Part shown: piece by piece, positions 7,784-18,176 of the stretch
How positions within the stretch are numbered: the first letter of the stretch is position 1
Layout of the letters: the number at the start of each line of letters is the position of its first letter
Assembly: GCA_022842185.1 (NCBI GenBank)
Contig: JALHQB010000048.1
Location: forward strand, 1 to 39,422
Direction of reading: 5' to 3'
DNA from: Acetobacteraceae bacterium
Lineage (GTDB): Bacteria > Pseudomonadota > Alphaproteobacteria > Acetobacterales > Acetobacteraceae
Length of the DNA stretch: 39,422 nucleotides
The notes under the pieces: model-generated
Databases searched by the model: none
Told to the model about the DNA's origin: nothing
What the model saw: only the letters and a program-made list of their open reading frames with translations
Position numbers and translations under genes: made by a program

Positions 7784-8767
7784 ATGACGGGGCGGATCGC
7801 CGTTATCGGCGCCGGTGCCTGGGGCACGGCGCTGGCCATCCAGGCGGCGCGGGCGGGGCGGGAGGTCACGCTCTGGGCGCGCGACCCGGGCCGTGCCGGC
7901 GCGATCGCTGCCGCGCGGGAGAATGCGCGGTATCTGCCGGGCATCGGGCTGCCGGATGCGGTGGCGGTCACCGCCGATGCAGCCGTGGCGCTGGATGGCG
8001 CCGCGCTGGCGTTGCTGGTGGTACCGGCGCAGGCACTCGCGCGCGTTCTGGCGGACCTGCCGGTGCGGGCGGTGCCGCTGCTGGCATGCTGCAAGGGTGT
8101 GGAAGCCGGCACGCTGCGCCTGCCGCTGGAGATGATTGCCAGCCTGCGGCCGGGGGTGTCGGCGGGCGTGCTGTCGGGGCCGAATTTCGCGCATGAGGTG
8201 GCGCGCGGCCTGCCCGCCGCTGCGGTGGTCGCAGCCAGCGACCCGGTGCTGCGCGCCGAGGGGCTGGAGCTGCTGTCGTCCCCCACCTTCCGGCTTTATG
8301 GCGGGGAGGACCCGATCGGCGCGGAAGTGGGCGGCGCGGCCAAGAACGTGATCGCGATCGCTGCCGGTGCGGTGATCGGCGCGGGGTTGGGGGAGAATGC
8401 GCGCGCCGCCCTGGTCACGCGCGGCCTGGCGGAATTGGCGCGCCTTGCCGTGGCGCTGGGCGGGCGGGCGGAAACGGCGGCGGGGCTGACAGGGCTGGGC
8501 GACCTGATGCTGACCTGTTCGGGGCCGGGCAGCCGGAACATGTCGCTTGGCCTGGCGCTGGGGCGGGGCGAAACACTGTCGGATGTGCTGGCGGCGCGGG
8601 CCGGCGTGACGGAGGGCGTCGCGACGGCGCCCGCCATCGTGGCGCGGGCGGGCACGGCGGGCGTTGAATTGCCGATCTGCGAGGCAGTGGCCGACCTGGT
8701 GGGGGAGCGGATCACGGTGCAGGAGGCGATGGCGCGCCTGCTGTCGCGGCCGCGTCGCGCTGAGTAG
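7784..8767 (+). CDS. gpsA: NAD(P)H-dependent glycerol-3-phosphate dehydrogenase
   Basis: 327 residues. The ATG at 7784 is chosen because the protein then begins directly with the nucleotide-binding strand MTGRIAVIGAGAWGTALA (GAGAWG at 9-14). GpsA reduces dihydroxyacetone phosphate to sn-glycerol 3-phosphate for phospholipid synthesis in the cytosol. Other signatures: CCKG with Lys104, VLSGPNFAHEVARGLP near 129-144, GGAAKNVIAIAAG with catalytic Lys187, and GLGDLMLTCSGPGSRN. tsaD-gpsA proximity is common in alphaproteobacteria; rlmJ has come between them here. No strong ribosome-binding site is visible, and the family B element lies 30 bases upstream. Confidence 0.96.
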   Translation: MTGRIAVIGAGAWGTALAIQAARAGREVTLWARDPGRAGAIAAARENARYLPGIGLPDAVAVTADAAVALDGAALALLVVPAQALARVLADLPVRAVPLLACCKGVEAGTLRLPLEMIASLRPGVSAGVLSGPNFAHEVARGLPAAAVVAASDPVLRAEGLELLSSPTFRLYGGEDPIGAEVGGAAKNVIAIAAGAVIGAGLGENARAALVTRGLAELARLAVALGGRAETAAGLTGLGDLMLTCSGPGSRNMSLGLALGRGETLSDVLAARAGVTEGVATAPAIVARAGTAGVELPICEAVADLVGERITVQEAMARLLSRPRRAE

Positions 8768-8800
8768 CGCGCGGGGAAGTAGCGCTGAGTAGCGCGCGGG
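8757..8800 (+). repeat. 19-base direct repeat spanning the gpsA stop
   Basis: GCGCTGAGTAGCGCGCGGG occurs exactly at 8757-8775 and 8782-8800 (25-base period). The first copy contains the gpsA TAG stop, so a recent short duplication or slippage is likely. It is probably neutral. Confidence 0.75.
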
Positions 8801-8846
8801 CAACGAACGCCGATCGATGCGCCGGGAGGGGCTTGGCGGCGGCGGA

Positions 8847-9119
8847 TCAGGCCGACCGGGCCAGCTCCGTGTCATGGAGGTTCCGCACGGCCGCGACATA
8901 GCCGGAGGTCGTCCCGGTGATGAGTGCCTCGTTCAACTGACGCAGCAGCCGTTCGAGATCCGCCGTGCGGCAGAGCTCAAGCGATCCCATGCCGGCACTA
9001 TGGGTGGCGCGATACGACCCGTCCTGGAGACGCTCGATCTCGATGGTGCTGGCGCCGCCGGCAACGGGGCGCAGCGTGATGATCAGATCGTCGGGCGGGG
9101 TGTCCGTTGATGGGGCCAT
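8847..9119 (-). CDS. Small hypothetical protein, 90 residues
   Basis: Family not recognised. The protein starts MAPSTDTPPDDLIITLRPVAGG and looks like a small soluble alpha/beta domain: two strands around DLIITLRPV and IEIERLQDGSYRAT, then helices with ADLERLLRQLNEALITG and GYVAAVRNLHDTELARS. There is no signal peptide or membrane segment. The composition is balanced (normal hydrophobic spacing, acidic N-terminus), which argues it is a real protein rather than chance. It sits between gpsA (convergent) and the large RTX gene on the same strand, but 495 bases separate the two. Function unknown. Confidence 0.55.
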   Translation of the reverse strand: MAPSTDTPPDDLIITLRPVAGGASTIEIERLQDGSYRATHSAGMGSLELCRTADLERLLRQLNEALITGTTSGYVAAVRNLHDTELARSA

Positions 9120-9272
9120 GGGTGATGCGTCCCTCCGCGAGAGTCGGCACGGGCGTCACCCTGCTGGTGGCGGCCGGCAATGCGCTGGCGGGCTGACACC
9201 GCGGCAGCGAATCGATCCTCCATCATAACTTCGGCCCTGGAGACCCTCCACCGACCAGCGGTAGCGCGTTGA

Positions 9273-9440
9273 TCAAGTATTCGCTCCGGCCTGCGCGAGG
9301 ACGGCATGGTCCCAAAGGCAGGGATAGATTGCGGCAGCGCGGCCCGCACGCACTACGCATCCAGCCGCGAGGCATTCGGTGATTTTTTGGATGAGCGAGG
9401 TGGAGCCGGCCCCAGCGATCGTCACGGTGACGTCGGGCAT
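9273..9440 (-). CDS. Doubtful small ORF, 55 residues
   Basis: Reads MPDVTVTIAGAGSTSLIQKITECLAAGCVV..., which has protein-like alternation and a possible helix, then AAAIYPCLWDHAVLAQ. No strong ribosome-binding site precedes it and no family is recognised. It lies downstream of the RTX gene on the same strand. It may be chance coding in GC-rich DNA. Confidence 0.25.
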   Translation of the reverse strand: MPDVTVTIAGAGSTSLIQKITECLAAGCVVRAGRAAAIYPCLWDHAVLAQAGANT

Positions 9441-9526
9441 ACACTTTCGCCGCCGGGACGGCTGTGCGCGTCCAGGAACCGCTCGCGGCACCACAGCACG
9501 CGGCTGCGGGACAGCTGGAAGCAGAG

Positions 9527-9555
9527 CCTGCCCGGGCGGCAACCACCCGGGCAGG
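9527..9555 (-). terminator. Inverted repeat, possible RTX-gene terminator
   Basis: CCTGCCCGGG (9527-9536), nine-base loop, CCCGGGCAGG (9546-9555): a perfect 10-bp stem about 60 bases past the RTX stop. In the RTX direction it is followed by CTCTGCTTCC, not a T-run, so it may be a transcript-end hairpin rather than a classical intrinsic terminator. Confidence 0.4.
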
Positions 9556-9614
9556 TGCAGAGTTGCGCGTCCACCGGGCGCGCTACTTTCCCCCTTATCG
9601 GGGGGTGTGTCGGG

Positions 9615-12600
9615 TCACCCCGCCTTGCGGCGGCGCGAACCCTCTTCCGCGCGGGCCGCGATCCGCCCGCGAATGGTCTCAAGCACCGTCGAGCCTTCGA
9701 ACACCACCGGCGCGCAGGCCTGCGCGAGATAGGTGCCATTGCCGCGCTTCGCTTCGAAATCCACCACCAGGGCGGTGATCTTCGCGTTGTCGAACAGGTG
9801 CCGGTTGCCGTCGTCGAGATACGATTCGGTCACCGCACCTTCCGACACCACCAGCCCGTGACCTTCCAATTCGACATGGAAGTAGGTCACTTCGCGCATC
9901 CACAGTTCCTGCACGATGCTGGTGCCGTTCACCAGCAGCCGGGCAGGGACCAGCCGGCCATCGAGGAAGATGGCATGCTCGGGGCTGACGCGCAGGTCGC
10001 GGAACGGAACCCCAGCGGCCAGCGCATCCGCCTTGATCAGGATCGGCGCCGCCTTGGAAGCGTCGCGCTGCCGCGCGATGTTCACCTGCGTGCGACCGAC
10101 CCAGACCAGCGGCTGCAGCGGCGCGCCGCCATGGGCGGTCACCACCAGGTCGCCGGCGCGCAGGTCTTCCACCGCGACCTCACCGCGGGCGGTCGCGATG
10201 CGCGTGCCCTCGGCGAAGCAGGTGATGGTGTCGTCGCCGGGGGTGTAGCCATAGACGGTCAGCGTGTCTTCGCCGTTGCTGAACACGCTCGGGGTGGAGT
10301 CGTCGCCACCGCCGGTCACCGTCCAGGGGTTGTTGCCCGGGTTCCAGCCTTCGAGGTCCAGCGTGTCGGACCCACCGCCCAGGTAGATGGTGTCGTTGCC
10401 GCCGCCATCGCTCCAGGCGTAGCTGTCCTCGCCACCGCCCAGGTCCACCGTGTCGTCGCCATTGCCCGCGACGAAGGTGTCGTTCCCGCCGCCGAGCTCG
10501 TAGCCGCTGAAGCCCGAGATGGTGTCGATGCCGCCCTGGCCGTCATCGACGGTGTCATTGCCGCCGCTCAGGTCGATGAACACCGGCGCGTTCGAGCCGG
10601 AGTAGTCGAGGGTGTTCGTGCCGGAACCACCCACCAGGCTGTCATCGCCAGCCGACCCGACCACCGTGTCGTCGCCGCCGCCGGCATTGATCGTCTCGGC
10701 ACCCTCGCCGCCGACGATGCTGTCATTGCCGGTGCCGGTGCTGATCACGCCGAAGTCGGACACGGTATCGGTGCCGCCCTGACCATCCTGCACGATGCCA
10801 GTGACGAGGTTGGCGGTCACCGGATCGGTCGAGCCGGTGTAGTCGAGCGCGTTGGTGCCCGTGCCGCCGACCAGGAGATCGTCGCCGGACGAACCGACGA
10901 CCGTGTCGTCGCCGCCGCCGGCGACCACCGTCTCGTCACCCGCGCCACCAACGATGCTGTCGTTGTAGCCACCGGTGCTGATCACATCGAGGTCGGAGAC
11001 CGTGTCGGTGCCGCCGAAGCCATCCTGCACAATGCCGGTCTGCAGGTTGGCGATGACCGCGCCCGTGCCACCGGAGTAGTCGATGACATCGATGCCCGGG
11101 CCGCCATCGATGCTGTCGTTGCCCGCCGAACCCTGGATCGAGTCGGAGCCGCTGCCGCCGACGATCGTCTCATTGCCGGTGCCGCCGATGATGGCGTCGT
11201 TGCCGGCGCCGCCCGACAGGTAGTCAGACCCGCCATTGCCGACGAGGGTGTCGTTGCCGTCACCACCCAGCAGGCTGTTGTCGCCGGTGCCGCCAATCAG
11301 GGTGTCGTCGTTGGAGCTGCCGAGGATGTTCTCGATACCCGACAGGACGTCGTTGCCGGCCGCACCGCTGGAGCCGCCATCGCCTGCACCGTCGATCGTC
11401 ACCGCGACCGCGCCGGTCGCACCGGCATAGGACGCCCAGTCGCTGCCGGTGCCGCCGATCAGCGTGTCATCGCCACCGCCGCCGAGCAGCGTGTCGTTGC
11501 CGGCGCCGCCGTCGAACTGGTTGGCCGGACCGCCGACGGAACCGGTGATGGCATCATTGCCCGAACCGCCGGTGACGTTCTCGATGCTGGTCAGGCTGTC
11601 GGCGCCCACGTCCGCGCCGCCACCGGTGCCGTTGTTTGCATCGTTGAGCAGGACGGTCACGGCTGCGGTCGAGCCGGAGTAATCCGCCATGTCCGTGCCG
11701 GCGCCGCCCATCAGCGAGTCGTTGCCCGCGCCGCCGTTCAGCGTGTCGTTGTTGTCACCGCCATCGAGGCGGTCGTCCCCGCCGCCACCGACGAGGCTGT
11801 CATCGCCCGCGGCGCCGACCAGGGTGTCGTTCGCGGTGCCCGCGCCACCCTGGAGGACGTTGGCGCCGGAGGTGCCGACGATGCTGTCCGCACCCGACCC
11901 GCCGATGGCGTTCTCGAAGCCCTTGACGGCATCGTTGCCGGCACCGCCCGTGCCCGTGCCGGCCTCCAAGTTGACCGTCACCGCGTTGGTGATGCCGGTG
12001 TAGTCGATGAGGTCCACGCCGCTGCCGCCGACCAGGCTGTCATTACCGGCCGATGCCATGACGGTGTCGTTGTCCGCGCCGCCGTCGATCGTCTCGGCCT
12101 GCGCGCCGCCGGCCAGGCTGTCGCTACCGGTACCGCCGAGGATGGTGTCCGCGCCGTTGTTGCCGGTGATCGTGTCGTCGCCGTCGCCGCCATCGAGGTA
12201 GTCGGCATCGTTCGCACCGGTGCCGGTGCTGCCGATCATGAGGTCGTTGCCGGCCTCGCCATAGGCGCTGTCGCCGAGATTGGTGGTGATCGTATCGTCG
12301 CCGGCGCCGCCGAAGATGCGGTTGTCGTGGTGGGTGCTGCCCGTGAGGTTGTCGTTGCCGGAGCCGCCGCGCAGGTTCTCGAACTGGTTCGCTCCGAAAA
12401 CATCGCCCTGCGCGTCACCGCCGGAGGCGGTGCCCGCGGCGAGGTTTACCGTGACGCCAGTCGTATCGGACGCGTAGGAAAGCTCATCGATGCCGCCACT
12501 GTTGCCGCCCGACTCGCTGAAGGTGTCGGCGCCCGCGCCGCCTTCGAGCGTGTCGTTGCCGCTTCCACCGTTCAGCCGGTCGTTGCCTGCGCCACCGCGC

Positions 12601-12941
12601 ACGACATCGTTGCCGGATTCGCCGTGCAGGCTGTCATTGCCCGAACCGCCTTCGATGAGATCATTGTCGTCGCCGCCCCGGACCGTGTCATCCCCGACGC
12701 CGCCATAGATGCTGTCATTGCCGGAACTGCCGAGGATGCTGTCGTTGCCGCCCTGGCCGTAGATCACGTCGTTGGCGCCGCGCCCGTCGATCTTGTCAGC
12801 GCCGCCGAGCGTCGTCTCCGCACCGGCGACCGAGCTGTCGCCGTAGATGAGGTCAGCAGTGTTAGCTTGGACATCCGGGATGGAGCCGCTGCTGTTCGCG
12901 CTGATCGTATCGGCGCCGGTGGTGCCGGTGATGGTGGCCAT
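9615..12941 (-). CDS. RTX calcium-binding repeat protein with C-terminal Hint domain
   Basis: 1108 residues; ATG at 12941 is preceded by a strong GAGGAG (12950-12955). Residues ~30-880 are glycine/aspartate nonapeptide repeats (GGxGxDxLx; many GGAGNDTL-like units) that fold into calcium-loaded beta-rolls outside the cell. Spacer modules such as DYSGSTAAVTVNL recur between them. There is no N-terminal signal peptide, as expected for type I secretion, but no ABC exporter genes lie in the window. From Cys908 the chain is a Hint_2-type domain: CFAEGTRIATARGEVAVEDLR, SPEHAIFLDGRL (SxxH at 986-989), LLVNGTSIVQE, TYFHVELEGHGL and ESYLDDGNRHLF. Hint domains can cut or rearrange their own backbone at the first Cys; whether this class does is not known to me. 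Likely a surface or matrix protein. Confidence 0.9.
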   Translation of the reverse strand: MATITGTTGADTISANSSGSIPDVQANTADLIYGDSSVAGAETTLGGADKIDGRGANDVIYGQGGNDSILGSSGNDSIYGGVGDDTVRGGDDNDLIEGGSGNDSLHGESGNDVVRGGAGNDRLNGGSGNDTLEGGAGADTFSESGGNSGGIDELSYASDTTGVTVNLAAGTASGGDAQGDVFGANQFENLRGGSGNDNLTGSTHHDNRIFGGAGDDTITTNLGDSAYGEAGNDLMIGSTGTGANDADYLDGGDGDDTITGNNGADTILGGTGSDSLAGGAQAETIDGGADNDTVMASAGNDSLVGGSGVDLIDYTGITNAVTVNLEAGTGTGGAGNDAVKGFENAIGGSGADSIVGTSGANVLQGGAGTANDTLVGAAGDDSLVGGGGDDRLDGGDNNDTLNGGAGNDSLMGGAGTDMADYSGSTAAVTVLLNDANNGTGGGADVGADSLTSIENVTGGSGNDAITGSVGGPANQFDGGAGNDTLLGGGGDDTLIGGTGSDWASYAGATGAVAVTIDGAGDGGSSGAAGNDVLSGIENILGSSNDDTLIGGTGDNSLLGGDGNDTLVGNGGSDYLSGGAGNDAIIGGTGNETIVGGSGSDSIQGSAGNDSIDGGPGIDVIDYSGGTGAVIANLQTGIVQDGFGGTDTVSDLDVISTGGYNDSIVGGAGDETVVAGGGDDTVVGSSGDDLLVGGTGTNALDYTGSTDPVTANLVTGIVQDGQGGTDTVSDFGVISTGTGNDSIVGGEGAETINAGGGDDTVVGSAGDDSLVGGSGTNTLDYSGSNAPVFIDLSGGNDTVDDGQGGIDTISGFSGYELGGGNDTFVAGNGDDTVDLGGGEDSYAWSDGGGNDTIYLGGGSDTLDLEGWNPGNNPWTVTGGGDDSTPSVFSNGEDTLTVYGYTPGDDTITCFAEGTRIATARGEVAVEDLRAGDLVVTAHGGAPLQPLVWVGRTQVNIARQRDASKAAPILIKADALAAGVPFRDLRVSPEHAIFLDGRLVPARLLVNGTSIVQELWMREVTYFHVELEGHGLVVSEGAVTESYLDDGNRHLFDNAKITALVVDFEAKRGNGTYLAQACAPVVFEGSTVLETIRGRIAARAEEGSRRRKAG
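10594..11067 (-). repeat. 237-bp tandem duplication inside the RTX gene
   Basis: Two copies, 10594-10830 and 10831-11067, encode near-identical 79-residue modules (TANL-TGIVQDG-GGTDTVSD--VISTG--NDSIVGG, then GGGDDTVVGS-GDD-LVGG-GTN). The neighbouring DNA continues with a related partial module. The period is a multiple of three, so the frame is kept. Confidence 0.75.
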
Positions 12942-13807
12942 GCGACTCTCTCCTCAGGATTCGAAGGTGCCGGCGCGCGGGGCGCGGCAAGCGGGCTGAA
13001 ACGCGAAAGGCCCCGCCGCGCGGCTGCGCGGCAGGGCAATCAGGTCGAAAGCGTGGTGCGCAGCGGGTGCGCCGGGTCGCCCGGCTGATCGGCCCGGCTT
13101 GCCCGACAGGCGGCGCGGGGCTGCCCGGCGCGTGGCGGGTCGTGGCGCCCGCGACGATGCCTTGCCGGGCTGCACGATGGCCTGCACGGAAACGGCAGGA
13201 TCCCCGGCCGGGCAGCCCTCGTCGGAGCCCATCGCGGCACTCCGGACCGAAGCCACGTCCCGGACGGCGATGGACCGGCCACAACGCGCTGACTGCGCCA
13301 GCCGACGAGCCACCCGCGCCGCGCTCGACGCGCCCGCCGTGATGGCAGGAGCGACTGTGGCTCGGCAGAGGGCGGAGGCGGAGAAGGACATAAAAGCGAG
13401 GTTTTTACTATTTTTTAGATGTTTAAGGACAACGGTGCGTTTTCACGCTGTCCGACGCTTCTTGCAAACTCAATATTCCGTGTAAATCCATACCAATGAG
13501 GCGTGATTCGCGTGGTGAGACACGCTATGGTTGTGTGAGTCATCCATAGGTTGATTTAAGTGCGGGATGACGGCGCAAGGTCGCGCCCCGGCGGCTGGCC
13601 GTTTCGGCAGCGGAGCGTGCCCTGGCGACGTTCACCAATTTCTCGCATCGCGTGCATCGCGTGCGACCAGGCCCCGCCGTGCTGCGGCACCACGCCCAGC
13701 CTATTTAGTGTTCACGTTTTCGTGATTTCCTAAAGAAGCAGGGCGCTGCCTCACGCGGGCTGCCCCGTCCCGCGACCAGATCGGAGGCGGCTTCTCCGGT
13801 GGCCCTG
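12942..13807. other. Long gene-poor region upstream of the RTX gene
   Basis: About 870 bases without a convincing gene, continuing into a family A element. 12960-13390 is GC-rich with only low-complexity open frames. 13390-13580 is markedly AT-rich (CTATTTTTTAGATG, CAAACTCAATATTCC) with a small inverted repeat GCGTG/CACGC at 13510-13525. 13700-13735 is again AT-rich. This is the likely control region for the RTX gene, perhaps with a long 5' leader. No motif could be assigned. Confidence 0.5.
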
Positions 13808-13910
13808 GAGCAGATCGCGCCTGACAGGGCTCACTCAGGCGCGTGAAAGATGCGCGATCGATCAAGGACATAGAGCGTTTCTGCGCCAGTACGGCCTGGC
13901 GCAAAACTTC
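13808..13910 (+). repeat. Family A element, copy 4 (both hairpins)
   Basis: GAGCAGAT, then hairpin 2 CGCGCCTGA (13816-13824) / TCAGGCGCG (13835-13843), linker TGAAAGATGCGCGATCGATCAAGG, then hairpin 1 TGCGCCAG (13882-13889) / TACGGC / CTGGCGCA (13896-13903). It lies downstream of ccmB, in the opposite orientation to that gene. Confidence 0.85.
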
Positions 13911-13953
13911 CTGACGAGCCGCCTGCCAGCTGTCCCGATCGGCGCTGCCGGCG

Positions 13954-14613
13954 TCAGTCCGCCGCCAGCGCGGCCCCCGCCGCCAGCGGCGCCAGCGGCA
14001 GCGCCAGCGACACCCCTGCCCCCAACAGCATCAGGAACGGTGCCGGCGACAGCCCCGCGCCGGCGGCTTCGATGGCCGCGGCACCGAAGATCACCGCCGG
14101 GATCGCCAGCGGCAGCACCAGCAGCGGCAACAGCACCGATCCTCGCCGCGCGCCCAACGTCAACGCCGCCCCCAGCGTCCCCAGCAGAGACAACAACGCG
14201 GTCGCCAGCGCCAACGCGATCACCGCCGTGCCCCAGGCTTCGACCGGCAGGTTCAGCATGGCTGCGGCGACCGGAGTCGCGGCCAGCAGCGGCAAACCTG
14301 TGGTGATCCAGTGGCCAGCTGCCTTGGCCGCGGCGATGCCCCCGCGCGGCAATCCCGACAGCAGCAGCTGGTCCAGCGTCCCATCATCGGCATCCGCGCC
14401 AAACAGGCGATCGAGCGGCAGCAGCGCGGCGAGCAGCGCGGCGGCAAACAGGGCGCCGGGCGCCAGGCGCGCCAGGGTTTCGGGCGCCGGGCCGACGCCA
14501 AAGGGAAACAGCGCCGCGACCAGCACGAAGAACAGCACGGCGGCCAGCGTATCGGCGGGGTAGCGCAGCGCGAGGCGGATCTCGCGCACCAGCAGCGCGG
14601 CGAAGGCCCTCAC
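13954..14613 (-). CDS. ccmB: Haem exporter membrane subunit CcmB
   Basis: 219 residues, starting with a GTG (14613-14611) that overlaps the ccmA stop as GTGA, so translation is coupled. About six membrane helices. Family features: LLVREIRLALRYPADTLAAVLFFVLVAALFPFGVGP at the start, then PGALFAAALLAALLPLDRLF, DDGTLDQLLLSGLP and LLPLLVLPLAIPAVIFGAAA. CcmB is the permease of CcmAB, which with CcmC, CcmD and CcmE delivers haem to the periplasm for cytochrome c maturation (system I). Usually ccmC follows directly; here the gene is followed by a repeat and a 1-kb gap, so the other ccm genes must be elsewhere. Confidence 0.95.
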   Translation of the reverse strand: MRAFAALLVREIRLALRYPADTLAAVLFFVLVAALFPFGVGPAPETLARLAPGALFAAALLAALLPLDRLFGADADDGTLDQLLLSGLPRGGIAAAKAAGHWITTGLPLLAATPVAAAMLNLPVEAWGTAVIALALATALLSLLGTLGAALTLGARRGSVLLPLLVLPLAIPAVIFGAAAIEAAGAGLSPAPFLMLLGAGVSLALPLAPLAAGAALAAD

Positions 14614-15260
14614 AGCCGCAATTCCAGCGCATCGGGCAATGGCAGAGGGATATGCGTGGCCGCGACGACGATTCCGCCCGCCGCGCGATGCGCCGCCAGC
14701 AGCGGCCCGAGCCGTTCGACCGACGCCGCATCCAGCCCCGTCGTCGGTTCATCGAGCAGCCACAGCGGCACCGGCGCCAGCGCCAGACGTGCCAGCGCCA
14801 GCCGGCGCGTCTGCCCCGACGAAAGTACCCGCGCCGGCAGCGCTTCGAGCGGCGTCAGCCCCATGGCATCCAATGCGGCCGCGACGTCACCGCCCCAGAG
14901 CGCGGCGAAGAAGGCGAGATTCTCGGTCACTGTCAGCGCCGGCTTCACGCCATCCTGGTGCGACAGGTATCGCAGCCGCGCCGCATGCGCCGCCGGGTCC
15001 GCGGCGACGTCCTTGCCACGCCAAAGCACCGCCCCTTCCGCTGGTCGAAGAAGCGAACTGAGAATGCGAAGCAGTGTCGATTTGCCGGCGCCGTTCGCGC
15101 CAGTCAGCAACAGGGCGGAACCGGCCGGCAGAGCCAGGGATAGGCCGGCGAAGACCACCCGCTCACCGCGCAGGCACGCCAGGTCGCGCGCTTCGAGCAC
15201 AGCATCGCCGGGTTCAGCCAAACACGCCCCCTCGCTCCATGGACCGCTGCCGGCCGCCAT
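14610..15260 (-). CDS. ccmA: Haem exporter ATP-binding subunit CcmA
   Basis: 216 residues from ATG 15260. The first ~20 residues (MAAGSGPWSEGACLAEPGDA) precede the usual start of the ABC domain, but no better in-frame ATG was seen. Walker A is LLTGANGAGKST near residues 51-62, the ABC signature LSSGQTRRLALARL is near 146-159 and Walker B is LWLLDEPTTGLD near 165-176. The H-loop His is in VAATHIPLP. CcmA hydrolyses ATP on the cytosolic face to drive the CcmABCD complex, which releases holo-CcmE. It is divergent from acnA, an arrangement known from several alphaproteobacteria. Confidence 0.95.
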   Translation of the reverse strand: MAAGSGPWSEGACLAEPGDAVLEARDLACLRGERVVFAGLSLALPAGSALLLTGANGAGKSTLLRILSSLLRPAEGAVLWRGKDVAADPAAHAARLRYLSHQDGVKPALTVTENLAFFAALWGGDVAAALDAMGLTPLEALPARVLSSGQTRRLALARLALAPVPLWLLDEPTTGLDAASVERLGPLLAAHRAAGGIVVAATHIPLPLPDALELRL

Positions 15261-15325
15261 GCTTTATACGGCCGGTTTGTGCGGCCGCGAATGGCGGCCT
15301 CGGATGAAGGAAGGGCACCCCAGCC

Positions 15326-18022
<2,697 letters not shown>

Positions 18023-18056
18023 CGCCGACTGCGCCATTTCTGGAAAAAAAGCGGGG

Positions 18057-18090
18057 AGGGCGCGGCACCATTGGGGGCCGCGCCCTTTCT
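18057..18090 (+). terminator. Intrinsic terminator after acnA
   Basis: AGGGCGCGGC (18057-18066), ten-base loop, GCCGCGCCCT (18077-18086) then TTCT. The perfect 10-bp GC stem ends at TTTCT, 35 bases after the acnA stop. The A-rich GGAAAAAAAG just before the stem would give a partial terminator for transcripts from the right too. Confidence 0.8.
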
Positions 18091-18176
18091 CGTTTCCGGT
18101 CGATGACGCATCGCGACCCGAACCGGGCCGAATGGCGCATCGCCGGTCGCGCCATGCGACCGGCGAGACCCATCGT

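Larger units (their letters stand above)
9120..9614. other. 495-base stretch downstream of the RTX gene
   Basis: Mostly without a convincing gene. It holds a possible 55-codon frame (9273-9440, minus; listed separately) and a 10-bp inverted repeat at 9527-9555. CCCCC/GGGGG around TTATC at 9590-9604 lies just past the RTX stop. The part 9120-9272 shows nothing recognisable. Confidence 0.5.

Noticed and set aside
8817..9110. 97-codon plus-strand frame
   Set aside because: Opposite the better-patterned 90-residue minus-strand ORF; Arg/Gly-rich.
10200..12800. Regularly spaced short repeats suggesting a CRISPR array
   Set aside because: The spacing is the 27-base (nine-codon) RTX period within a coding frame; no unique spacers and no cas genes.
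9306..13088. 1260-codon open frame on the plus strand rich in VVAGAADQRVV repeats
   Set aside because: It is the mirror of the RTX nonapeptide repeats; their codon use rarely makes stops on the other strand. The minus-strand protein has clear RTX and Hint domains and a strong ribosome-binding site.
12954..13391. 145-codon minus-strand frame upstream of the RTX gene (also a plus frame 13099-13485)
   Set aside because: Low-complexity Arg/Ala/Pro content, no ribosome-binding site, no family; treated as leader or non-coding DNA.
13701..13904. 67-codon minus-strand frame
   Set aside because: Largely made of the family A repeat; no coding character.
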